Positions 1-6,245 are shown, counted from the stretch's first letter. The stretch: 6,382 bases of DNA from Methanocorpusculum sp. (GCA_029986195.1 DALTYF010000058.1:1-6382), one strand, 5' to 3'. Notes: generated by a model from the letters alone, not told the origin. Made by a program: numbers and translations.

Positions 1-70
1 TGGTTCCTCAGCAAAATCAAAGAGAAGGACTTCCACATCCGGTTTCCGGAAACATCATGGGGTACACCGG

Positions 71-98
71 TGATGATGTCCTATCCATGTAGGATGTA
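71..98. repeat. Imperfect repeat, copy 1
   Basis: The core TCCATGTAGGATGTA (84-98) recurs as TCCATGGATAGGATGTA at 316-332, with two extra bases. Upstream bases also align (GATGATGTCCTA here, CATGATATCCT there). This copy contains the inverted repeat TCCTA (79-83) / TAGGA (90-94) around a 6-base spacer. Function unknown; it could be a protein-binding site, the trace of a duplication, or chance. Confidence 0.4.
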
Positions 99-304
99 TT
101 GGACACCGCACGTCATAAACATATCTTGTCCTATACTGAAGAGATAAATTCCCCATCCGTGCTGTTGGAACCGGAATTGATACATTCCATGATCTCTTGA
201 AATTTACCCTATGCAGATTTTTCAAAAATGATTCTAAAAAGATTTTTCAGATCTTCGGAGGGATTTTGTTCCATATCAGATATTCTTGAAAAATATATGC
301 ACGG

Positions 305-332
305 GCATGATATCCTCCATGGATAGGATGTA
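305..332. repeat. Imperfect repeat, copy 2
   Basis: This is the second copy of the element at 71-98. Its inverted repeat is ATCCT (312-316) / AGGAT (325-329) around the palindrome CCATGG (317-322). The TAG trinucleotides of the two copies lie 234 bp apart, an exact multiple of three, so both copies are in the same reading frame. Confidence 0.4.
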
Positions 333-372
333 ATCTCCGGAAAAATTTATCTCCGGTTCCTCCCGTCCGGAG
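333..372. repeat. Tandem ATCTCCGG boxes and a CTCCGG/CCGGAG stem-loop
   Basis: ATCTCCGG occurs at 333-340 and again at 349-356, 16 bases apart. The second copy can form a 6-bp GC-rich stem, CTCCGG (351-356) with CCGGAG (367-372), around a 10-base loop. The inverse word CCGGAGAT is found downstream of Pelota at 6129-6136. The words are short, so this may be chance or a regulatory motif. No function can be assigned. Confidence 0.3.
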
Positions 373-537
373 TCCGCAGTATTTCTCATCGGCGGCACTC
401 GGACAGCATGCAGCACTCGTGATCTCATACCGGATGCCACCACGTCTGGAAAAGATCTCTACGAAAATTACATCGCAGACACTACATTTTCGTACACTAC
501 CCTGTATGCATCCGGCCGAAACCGAAAAACCGCAATC

Positions 538-554
538 TTTTTTTTTCAAAAAAA
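538..554 (-). terminator. Oligo-T terminator after ABCE1
   Basis: On the minus strand the ABCE1 stop codon TAA is followed immediately by seven T residues (554 to 548), with a further T5 at 529 to 525. Archaeal RNA polymerase commonly terminates at such U-rich tracts without a strong hairpin. The plus strand carries T9 at 538-546, so the T9-C-A7 block could also stop transcription coming from the left. That the tract is positioned for the ABCE1 operon is clear; termination itself is inferred. Confidence 0.6.
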
Positions 555-2384
555 TTATACAGAGACGGACTCTGCCGGCTCTTCTTCGTCTTCCTTCACC
601 GCGTCGGCAAGAGCCGCCGCGTCAAGGTTGTAGTAATAATACTCGCCCGCCGCCTTCTGCTCACGGTCAAGATACGACCCCGGCTTATTGATCCGCGGAC
701 GTCCCGTCTTGTCACGGCGGAAGGTAATGCCCAGAAGACCCAGGAACTTATTCATTCCCTCCTTCATCTCAAACGGCCCGGTCGCAAGACCGTTTGCACC
801 CGGCACCCCGTCGAAGACCAGAAGCCGCTCACTGATCATATCGATCGTGTACATATCATGATCGATCACCATGATACCGGCACCCTTGTCCTCTGCCGCA
901 CGCTTAATCACCTTCGTGGTCACGAGCCGCTGCTCCACATCCAGATGGGCGCTTGGCTCATCCAGAATATACAGATCGGCATCCCGCGACAGACACAGGG
1001 CAATTGCCACGCGCTGGAGCTCTCCACCGGAAAGATGGTTGACCTCGGACTGTAAGAGAGGCATTAACCCGAGCGGTTCCAGAATCTCGTGCTGGTAATA
1101 GGAAGAGTCGAACCGCTTGGTCGCCTGCCGCAGCAGGAACTCCACCGTATCCGACGTGTTCGCCGTCACATACTGCGGCTTATAGGAGACCGTCACCGTA
1201 TCAAACTTCTTGCCGTCGTCCGGCGTCTCAACATCTGCAAGCAGTTTGGCAAACGTGGACTTTCCAATACCGTTTGCACCGACGATACCCAGAACCTCGC
1301 CGCGCCGGACCTCGCCGCCCGCAACCTTCAGCGTAAAACCGGGGAAGGTCTTCGTCATCCCCGGAATCTCCATTAAGATCTCGCGTTCCACATCGCTTTC
1401 ATGGCCGCGGGTCTCAAACACTACCGGATAGTCACGGATGCGCACGTTCTCCTCAGCCACGAACCCTTCCAGATACTGGTTCACGCCGATTCTGACACCT
1501 TTGGGCCGTGTAATAATACCGAATGCCGCAGGCTTGCCGTAGGCGATATGCACCGTCTCCGCAACCATGTCCAGGATTGCAATATCATGTTCGACCAGAA
1601 TAACCGGATGCGACTCCGCAAGTTCGCGGATCAGTTTTGCCGCGATCATTCTCTGGTAAATGTCCAGGAACGGGGTCACTTCATCCAGGAAGTAGAAGTC
1701 CGCCTCCTTGGACAACGCAACGGTCAGCGCAACACGCTGGAGCTCTCCGCCCGAGAGGGTGGAGAGGTCCTTGTCAAGAATAGTGTCCAAGGCAAGTTCT
1801 CTGATGAAATGATCCAGTTGTTTCCGCTCGTCGTTTGCCTTAAGCAGATCGCCGACCTTCCCCTTGAACACTTTCGGGATAAAGTCGATGTACTGCGGCT
1901 TGATGGAGGCACGAATCGTCTTCCTTGCGACCTGCTGCAGGTAGTCCAGCAGTTCGGTTCCGGCATAGAACTTCAAAATCTCATCCCAGGACACCTCACG
2001 CTCAAAGATGCCGAGGTTCGGCTTGACCTGGCCGGAAAGGATCTTCACCGCGGTTGACTTTCCGATACCGTTCGGTCCGAGAACACCGGTGACTTTGCCC
2101 GCCACCGGCTGGGGAAGACCGTAAAGAACGAATGCGTTCGGCCCGTAACGGTGCACCGGGGTATCCAGCTCCTCCGGGAGCTGGATAATATCCAGCGCCT
2201 CAAACGGACATTTCTTGATGCAGATACCACATCCGACACACAGTTCCTCGGAGATCTCGGCACGGCCGTTTTCGCCTATCTGAATGGTTTCGTCTCCGGT
2301 ACGTACCCGCGGACAGTAGGCTATGCATTCCTGTCCGCATTTCCGGGAGTGACACCGGTCTTTGTGAACGATGGCAATCCTCAT
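555..2384 (-). CDS. abce1: ABCE1/Rli1 ribosome-recycling ATPase
   Basis: This cytoplasmic twin-ATPase splits 70S ribosomes into subunits after termination (with aRF1) or rescue (with Pelota). At 609 residues it has the usual family length. An N-terminal Fe-S domain carries eight cysteines (C11, C16, C20, C24; C49, C52, C55, C59) for two [4Fe-4S] clusters. NBD1 has Walker A GPNGIGKST (103-111), Q164, LSGGE (210-214), D234-E235 and H266, with the ABCE1-specific helix-loop-helix insert at about 132-160. NBD2 has GANGIGKST (369-377), Q404, LSGGE (451-455), D475-E476 and H509. Hinge regions follow each NBD, including KEGMNKFL and ITFRRD, and then EYYYY. The C-terminus ends in an acidic tail. One oddity is that NBD1 reads DEVTPFLD where the family usually has DEPSSYLD. 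ATG 2384 lies 4 nt after the upstream gene's TAA and shows no clear Shine-Dalgarno, so translational coupling is likely. It uses many C-ending codons, which suggests strong expression. Confidence 0.98.
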   Translation of the reverse strand: MRIAIVHKDRCHSRKCGQECIAYCPRVRTGDETIQIGENGRAEISEELCVGCGICIKKCPFEALDIIQLPEELDTPVHRYGPNAFVLYGLPQPVAGKVTGVLGPNGIGKSTAVKILSGQVKPNLGIFEREVSWDEILKFYAGTELLDYLQQVARKTIRASIKPQYIDFIPKVFKGKVGDLLKANDERKQLDHFIRELALDTILDKDLSTLSGGELQRVALTVALSKEADFYFLDEVTPFLDIYQRMIAAKLIRELAESHPVILVEHDIAILDMVAETVHIAYGKPAAFGIITRPKGVRIGVNQYLEGFVAEENVRIRDYPVVFETRGHESDVEREILMEIPGMTKTFPGFTLKVAGGEVRRGEVLGIVGANGIGKSTFAKLLADVETPDDGKKFDTVTVSYKPQYVTANTSDTVEFLLRQATKRFDSSYYQHEILEPLGLMPLLQSEVNHLSGGELQRVAIALCLSRDADLYILDEPSAHLDVEQRLVTTKVIKRAAEDKGAGIMVIDHDMYTIDMISERLLVFDGVPGANGLATGPFEMKEGMNKFLGLLGITFRRDKTGRPRINKPGSYLDREQKAAGEYYYYNLDAAALADAVKEDEEEPAESVSV

Positions 2385-2388
2385 GATA

Positions 2389-3045
2389 TTACTCGGCCAG
2401 GAGCGAGGTGCTCAGAATGATCGTCCAGGAAAGATACCACATGGCAAAGGTCATGAACGCCTGGTAGAACCAGTCCTTCTTGCCGAGTTTGGCGGTATCG
2501 ATCCTGATGAGGATGAAGATGGTTCTCTGCAGAACAATTGCGACCAGCAGAATCAGGATGCCGATGAAGGGATCGGCCTGGGTGCCGGTTTCCGTATTCG
2601 GTGTTCCCGCAATGAAGTAGGAAGCGATACCGGCAATCATACCAAGAACACAGGCGATGAGTGTTCTGATGACACGTTCGCTGTGCTCGGCCTTCTTGCG
2701 GACAATCTTCTCTTCGGGAGTCTCCTTCTTCTTTGGCGGTGCGGTCTGTTTCGGAGCTTCCGCAGCGGTTGTGGGGGTTGCGGCGGTGTCTGGGGACTGG
2801 ACTTCTGCTGTCGCCACTGCGGTTTCGTCAGCCGGATCAGGGATGGTGACCATCTCGATTGCTTTTTCCGGGCAGATGCGGACACATTTGGCGCATCCGT
2901 TGCACAGCTCTTCGTTCACCGTTGCCTTTTTATTTCTCCCGATGTAGATTACCGGCTGGTCCTTGCGTGATACGGGACAGAACCGGATGCAGCGGTTGCA
3001 GTCTGCTGTGCTGCATTTTTCTTTTTTGACTCGTGCTACCTGCAT
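2389..3045 (-). CDS. Fe-S membrane protein: ABCE1-like ferredoxin domain fused to an EMC6-like domain
   Basis: Residues 1-70 form a two-[4Fe-4S] domain (C11, C16, C19, C23; C48, C51, C54, C58). It aligns along its length with the ABCE1 N-terminus, with 27 identities in about 69 positions by hand count; its first motif is one residue shorter. Residues 71-125 are an Ala/Thr/Pro then Lys/Glu-rich linker. Three membrane helices follow at about 126-147, 158-181 and 192-215. Positive charges before helix 1 and between helices 2 and 3 place the Fe-S domain in the cytoplasm and the C-terminus outside. The helical pattern, with an AGI motif in helix 1, a charged loop and YLSWT in helix 3, resembles EMC6, the partner of Oxa1-type insertases. 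That assignment comes from recalled patterns and needs a profile search. It is first in the operon with ABCE1 (4-nt gap), so a role around ribosome recycling at the membrane is inferred. The start is supported by GGAG 10 nt upstream and by homology from residue 1. Confidence 0.85.
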   Translation of the reverse strand: MQVARVKKEKCSTADCNRCIRFCPVSRKDQPVIYIGRNKKATVNEELCNGCAKCVRICPEKAIEMVTIPDPADETAVATAEVQSPDTAATPTTAAEAPKQTAPPKKKETPEEKIVRKKAEHSERVIRTLIACVLGMIAGIASYFIAGTPNTETGTQADPFIGILILLVAIVLQRTIFILIRIDTAKLGKKDWFYQAFMTFAMWYLSWTIILSTSLLAE

Positions 3046-3055
3046 ATCTGGTATT

Positions 3056-3059
3056 CTCC
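3056..3059 (-). promoter_or_regulatory. Shine-Dalgarno of the Fe-S/EMC6-like gene
   Basis: GGAG on the minus strand lies 10 nt before the ATG at 3045. It is half of the perfect palindrome CTCCGGAG (3056-3063), so the plus strand also shows GGAGGTGA (3060-3067). That plus-strand copy has no start codon at a normal distance. Confidence 0.55.
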
Positions 3060-3086
3060 GGAGGTGAAGATCTTTCGCCGCAGGTG

Positions 3087-3096
3087 TGCTGCAGCA
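3087..3096. promoter_or_regulatory. Perfect palindrome in the divergent promoter region
   Basis: TGCTGCAGCA is a perfect 10-bp palindrome. It is followed, with overlap, by the inverted repeat GCAT-AG-ATGC (3094-3103). Both lie between the two divergent operons next to the A/T tract likely to hold the core promoter, so a regulator bound here could affect both. This is inference from position only. Confidence 0.3.
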
Positions 3097-3100
3097 TAGA

Positions 3101-3116
3101 TGCTTTATTTTTTTAG
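3101..3116. promoter_or_regulatory. Shared A/T tract, likely divergent core promoter
   Basis: The only TATA-like sequence between the divergent start codons (3045 and 3149) is the tract containing CTTTATTTTTTTAG. Read rightward, a TATA element here would start transcripts near 3130 and leave a leader of roughly 15-20 nt before RqcH. Read leftward, as CTAAAAAAATAAAG, it would start them near 3080 and leave a leader of about 35 nt that includes the Shine-Dalgarno. Whether one box serves both directions is unproven. Confidence 0.4.
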
Positions 3117-3148
3117 TTCTCAGGTCTTATCTATTCTTGGTATTATCA

Positions 3149-5053
3149 ATGGCAACACTTGCGGGAATGAGCGGGACGGATGTGACGGCAATGACGGCGG
3201 AGTTGTCTTCCCTTCTGCCGCTCTGGATTGGGAAAATATATCAATACGATAATGCAACGTTCGGGATCCGCCTGAACGGCGAGGATAAGGCACGCCATCT
3301 CCTGTATATTGTGAAAGGCGTCCGTGCCCATCTGGTGAGTTCACTGCCGGAAGCACCGAAAAACCCGTCCGGTTTTTCGATGTATCTGCGTAAGTTCATC
3401 GACGGCGGAAAGGTTCTTGCAATTGAGCAGAAGACGGTCGAGCGTGTTCTGATCATCTCCATTGGCAAGGGGCCGAAGGAGTTCCGGCTGATTATTGAAC
3501 TGTTCGACGAAGGAAACCTGATTCTCACCGATGAGAATTATGTGATTTTAAATGCGCTTGTGCAGAAGCGGTTCCGCGAACGGGATGTTGTTGGCGGTGC
3601 GGTGTACTCAATGGAGGGCCAGGACCCGTCTCTTCTTTCCTATGAAGCATTTGCAGAACAGATGACCGCAGACGAGGCGGATATTGTGCGGGTGCTTGCA
3701 ACCCGGATGCAGCTGGGCGGTCCGGTGTCTGAAGAGGTGTGTGCCCTTTCGGGGGTGTCGAAGTCGATGCCTGCGAGGTTTGCGACGGAAGCACAGCTCC
3801 GGCCGGTGTATGAGGCGATGATTGCATATCTTGCACGGCTGAAATCCGGGTTGGATCCGGTGATAGATGCCAAGGGGGCGTTTCCGCTGCCGTCGATCCT
3901 GCGGGAACCAAAAGAGCATTTCCCGACGTTTTCAGCAGCGCTTGAGGCATGGTTCCCGAAGCCGGTTGCCGAGGCGGTTGTGGAGGCAAAGGTAAAGCTG
4001 TCGCGGGAGGAGCGTATCCGCAAACAGCAGGAAGAGGCGCTGGTTAAGTTTGAGAAGAAGATTTCCGAGGCTATGGAGATCTCCGAGATCATCTATGCAC
4101 ATTACGGTGAAGTGCAGGAAACGATTGATGTGCTGGCGCAGGCGTCGGCGAAGATGTCGTGGCAGGATATTGCCAGGGTGCTGAAGGGTGCGGACACTCC
4201 TGCGGCAAAGCGGATTGTGTCGGTGAATCCTGCGGACGCGTCGGTTGTGCTGGATCTGGGGGAGAAGCACCGGGTAACGGTTTTTGTGCATGAGAGCCTT
4301 GAGGCGAATGTGGGCCGGTATTACCAGGTGGCGAAGAAGTTCCGCGCAAAGAAGGAGGGAGCGCTTCGTGCGATGGAGCGGGCCGTTGTGCATCCGGTAA
4401 AGCCGAAGGCCCACGGCCCCGGGAAGATGAAGGCGAAGTGGTATCACCGGTTCCGGTGGATGGAGACGTCGGACGGTGTGCTGGTGATCGGCGGCCGGAA
4501 TGCGGATCAGAATGAGGAACTGGCGAAGAAGTACATGGAGGGCGGCGATACCTTCCTGCACGCGGATGTGTTTGGTGCGTCGGTGGTTCTGGTGAAGGGA
4601 AAGACGGAGCGGATGGATGAAGCGGCACAGTTTGCGGCGTCGTATTCGCGTATGTGGGGGTCGGGTGCTGCGGCGGGCGATGTGATTGCCGCTGCACCGT
4701 CCCAGGTGAGCAAGACTGCGGAGTCGGGCGAGTTTGTGGCGCACGGTTCGTTTGTGATTCGCGGTGAGCGGACATATATCCGGAATGTGCCGATGGAGGT
4801 TGCGATTGGCGTGCAGACGGAACCGTCTCTTGCGGTTCTGGGGGGAACACCGTCTGCGGTTGAGCCGCGCTGCAAGGTGTCGGTTCGTCTGCGGCCGGGT
4901 GCGTTTGAAGGAAATGATGTGGCGAAGAAGGTTCTGCGCCGGCTTAAAGAGGCTGTCCCTGAGTCGGATCAGAAGATGTTGAAGGCGGTGCTGCATACCG
5001 AAGCGGTTGCGGCGTTTGTGCCGCCGGGCGGTTCGGATCTGGTGGAGTCATGA
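3149..5053 (+). CDS. rqcH: RqcH (NEMF/Rqc2 family) ribosome quality-control factor
   Basis: RqcH/NEMF binds the large subunit still carrying peptidyl-tRNA after a stalled ribosome is split; bacterial RqcH adds alanine tails. This copy has 634 residues. NFACT-N (about 1-270) includes D11, equivalent to yeast Rqc2 D9, and the strongly conserved stretches FRLIIELFDEGN (112-123) and LTDENYVILN (126-135). A helical coiled-coil/middle region spans about 280-415, with ANVGRYY (386-392). NFACT-R (about 428-530) carries KWYHRFRW (430-437), LVIGGRNADQNE (445-456) and HAD..GAS (471-478). NFACT-C follows at about 535-625. The usual DR pair is E98-R99 here. An upstream GTG at 3086 would add 21 hydrophobic residues absent from the family, so ATG 3149 is chosen; ATG 3167 is also possible. 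No good Shine-Dalgarno precedes either. The TGA overlaps the Pelota ATG. Confidence 0.95.
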   Translation: MATLAGMSGTDVTAMTAELSSLLPLWIGKIYQYDNATFGIRLNGEDKARHLLYIVKGVRAHLVSSLPEAPKNPSGFSMYLRKFIDGGKVLAIEQKTVERVLIISIGKGPKEFRLIIELFDEGNLILTDENYVILNALVQKRFRERDVVGGAVYSMEGQDPSLLSYEAFAEQMTADEADIVRVLATRMQLGGPVSEEVCALSGVSKSMPARFATEAQLRPVYEAMIAYLARLKSGLDPVIDAKGAFPLPSILREPKEHFPTFSAALEAWFPKPVAEAVVEAKVKLSREERIRKQQEEALVKFEKKISEAMEISEIIYAHYGEVQETIDVLAQASAKMSWQDIARVLKGADTPAAKRIVSVNPADASVVLDLGEKHRVTVFVHESLEANVGRYYQVAKKFRAKKEGALRAMERAVVHPVKPKAHGPGKMKAKWYHRFRWMETSDGVLVIGGRNADQNEELAKKYMEGGDTFLHADVFGASVVLVKGKTERMDEAAQFAASYSRMWGSGAAAGDVIAAAPSQVSKTAESGEFVAHGSFVIRGERTYIRNVPMEVAIGVQTEPSLAVLGGTPSAVEPRCKVSVRLRPGAFEGNDVAKKVLRRLKEAVPESDQKMLKAVLHTEAVAAFVPPGGSDLVES

Positions 5054-6084
5054 AGGCGACGGCAGCAGAGCCGCTGAAGCGCGACGGGTTCGTGGAGTAT
5101 AAATTGATGCCGGAGAGTCTGGATGATCTGTGGCATCTGTCGCATCTGATTTCGTGGGGGAATACGGTGTTTGCGGTGACGCTGCGAACGGTGGACGGCC
5201 CGAATGATAAGCTGCGGGCGGAGAAGCTGGAGAAGCGGCCGGTACGTATCGGGGTGAAGTGTGAGAAGGTGGAGTTTCTGCCGGATGCGGTTCGTCTGCG
5301 GGTGTTCGGGGTGATTGTGTTCGGGCCGGATGCGGGTCAGCATCACACGCTGAACATTGAGCCGGGGTATGAGATATCCGTGGTGCGGCAGTGGAAGCCG
5401 GTGGATCTGGAACGACTGGACCGGGCGGTTGCATCGTCGGTGCACGGGGTGGTGCATATTGCGGCGGTTGAGGACGGGGAGGCGGAGCTGTACCGTATCC
5501 GTCAGTACGGGCCGGAGCGGGTTGTTACGCTGACGATCGGGAGCGGGAAAACGGCGGAGATTGATTCGCGGCAGAGTCTGTTTGAGGAGCTGCTGCGGGC
5601 GCTTGCGCTGGTGACGGGACCGGTTGTGGTTGCGGGTCCGGGGTTTGTGAAGGAGGATTTTGTAAAGTTTGCGAAGACAAAAGCCCCGGAGACTGCGGAG
5701 CGGATGCTGCTTGCGGATACGCGGCGGTCGGGGTACGGTGCGGTGCAGGAGGCTATCGGAAACGGGGTGCTGGCGCGGGTTGCAGAGGATCTGCAGCTTG
5801 CCCGCGAGGTGCAGGTGATGGACGAGGTGTTTCTGCGGATCGGGCAGAACGGTGCGGTGGCGTACGGTGCGGCAGAGGTGAGGAATGCGATTGATTATGG
5901 TGCGGCGGAGACGGTGGTTGTTGCGGATACGGAGATCCGGGGAAGCCGGACTGCGCGGATGATTGAGGATGCGGAGCGGCTGGGTGCGAGGGTTGTGGTG
6001 CTGTCAACGGAGTTTGAGCCGGGGAAGCGGCTGCTGAGTCTCGGCGGTGTTGCGGCGCTGCTGCGGTATAAGATTACGGGATAG
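5050..6084 (+). CDS. pelA: Pelota (Dom34) ribosome-rescue factor
   Basis: Pelota is a relative of release factor aRF1. It is delivered by aEF1A to ribosomes stalled with an empty A site or on broken mRNA, and recruits ABCE1 to split them. The protein has 344 residues, typical for archaea. The N-domain (about 1-120) has the family signature ESLDDLWHL (22-30) and the G.HHTL.IEPG stretch (96-106). The central domain (about 122-245) has GEAELYRI (143-150) and GPGFVKEDF (196-204). Domain 3 (about 250-344) has YGAAEVRNAIDYGAAE (272-287) and STEFEPGKRLLSLGG (319-333). GGQ and NIKS motifs are absent, as expected for Pelota and unlike aRF1. The ATG overlaps the RqcH stop (ATGA), and GGTG at 5041-5044 lies 5 nt upstream as a plausible Shine-Dalgarno. 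Codons end mostly in G or T, unlike ABCE1. The promoter is shared with RqcH. Confidence 0.97.
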   Translation: MKATAAEPLKRDGFVEYKLMPESLDDLWHLSHLISWGNTVFAVTLRTVDGPNDKLRAEKLEKRPVRIGVKCEKVEFLPDAVRLRVFGVIVFGPDAGQHHTLNIEPGYEISVVRQWKPVDLERLDRAVASSVHGVVHIAAVEDGEAELYRIRQYGPERVVTLTIGSGKTAEIDSRQSLFEELLRALALVTGPVVVAGPGFVKEDFVKFAKTKAPETAERMLLADTRRSGYGAVQEAIGNGVLARVAEDLQLAREVQVMDEVFLRIGQNGAVAYGAAEVRNAIDYGAAETVVVADTEIRGSRTARMIEDAERLGARVVVLSTEFEPGKRLLSLGGVAALLRYKITG

Positions 6085-6110
6085 GGACGGACAAAAGAAT
6101 CCGGGACTCA

Positions 6111-6128
6111 TTCCTGCTCTTCTTTTTT
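6111..6128 (+). terminator. Pyrimidine-rich/T6 terminator after Pelota
   Basis: About 25 bases after the Pelota stop codon, a pyrimidine-rich run ends in six T residues (6123-6128). I see no strong hairpin before it. This fits an archaeal oligo-T terminator for the RqcH-Pelota operon, but termination is inferred. Confidence 0.45.
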
Positions 6129-6205
6129 CCGGAGATATGATGTGTGAACCTGCCGAGAGTTTATCTCCTCCAAACTCCGTAAACACAGACTCCCCTCTCT
6201 CCCCT

Positions 6206-6245
6206 AAAAATCAAAAACAAACACCGCACAATTCTCCATAAAAAA
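6206..6245 (-). terminator. Minus-strand oligo-T tracts
   Basis: On the minus strand there are T6 (6245-6240), T5 (6217-6213) and T5 (6210-6206). They could terminate a transcript entering from the right, convergent with Pelota. They could equally be simple A-rich intergenic sequence on the plus strand. Confidence 0.3.

Larger units (their letters stand above)
1..554. other. Intergenic region without a convincing gene
   Basis: No stretch here looks like a real protein. The only longer open frames are a TTG-initiated, cysteine-rich minus-strand frame (549 to 247) and a plus-strand frame from 419 that runs into ABCE1 antisense. Neither has a ribosome binding site or a recognisable motif. The region is visibly more A/T-rich than the flanking genes. 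One plus-strand frame (codons starting at 3, 6, 9 and so on) reads like protein in places but is broken by TAG at 90, TGA at 198, TAG at 324 and TGA at 417, so at best it is a decayed gene. It contains an imperfect 28-bp repeat, short inverted repeats and, at its right end, the terminator of the ABCE1 operon. Confidence 0.6.

Noticed and set aside
247..549. 100-residue cysteine-containing minus-strand frame downstream of ABCE1
   Set aside because: It has a TTG start inside the terminator tract, no Shine-Dalgarno, and cysteine spacing unlike any known metal-binding module.
1401..2057. 218-codon plus-strand frame opposite ABCE1
   Set aside because: It is antisense to the conserved ATPase, with no ribosome binding site and no recognisable domain.
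2371..2970. 199-codon plus-strand frame opposite the Fe-S membrane protein
   Set aside because: It is a shadow frame. The minus strand has conserved cysteines, a ribosome binding site and membrane segments.
3086..3148. N-terminal extension of RqcH from GTG 3086 (21 hydrophobic residues, like a signal peptide)
   Set aside because: RqcH/NEMF proteins are soluble and the family homology begins near residue 1 of the ATG 3149 form. The extension lies over the probable promoter, and the plus-strand GGAGGTGA (3060-3067) is 18 nt away from the GTG, which is too far.
3932..4996. Long minus-strand open frames over RqcH (354 and 253 codons)
   Set aside because: They lie antisense to a clearly conserved gene and read as Arg/His/Pro/Ser-rich low-complexity protein, a by-product of the G-ending codon bias of RqcH.
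5050..6084. Assignment of the last gene as release factor aRF1
   Set aside because: There is no GGQ or NIKS motif, the length is 344 rather than about 410-420 residues, and the DDLWHL and domain 3 signatures are those of Pelota.
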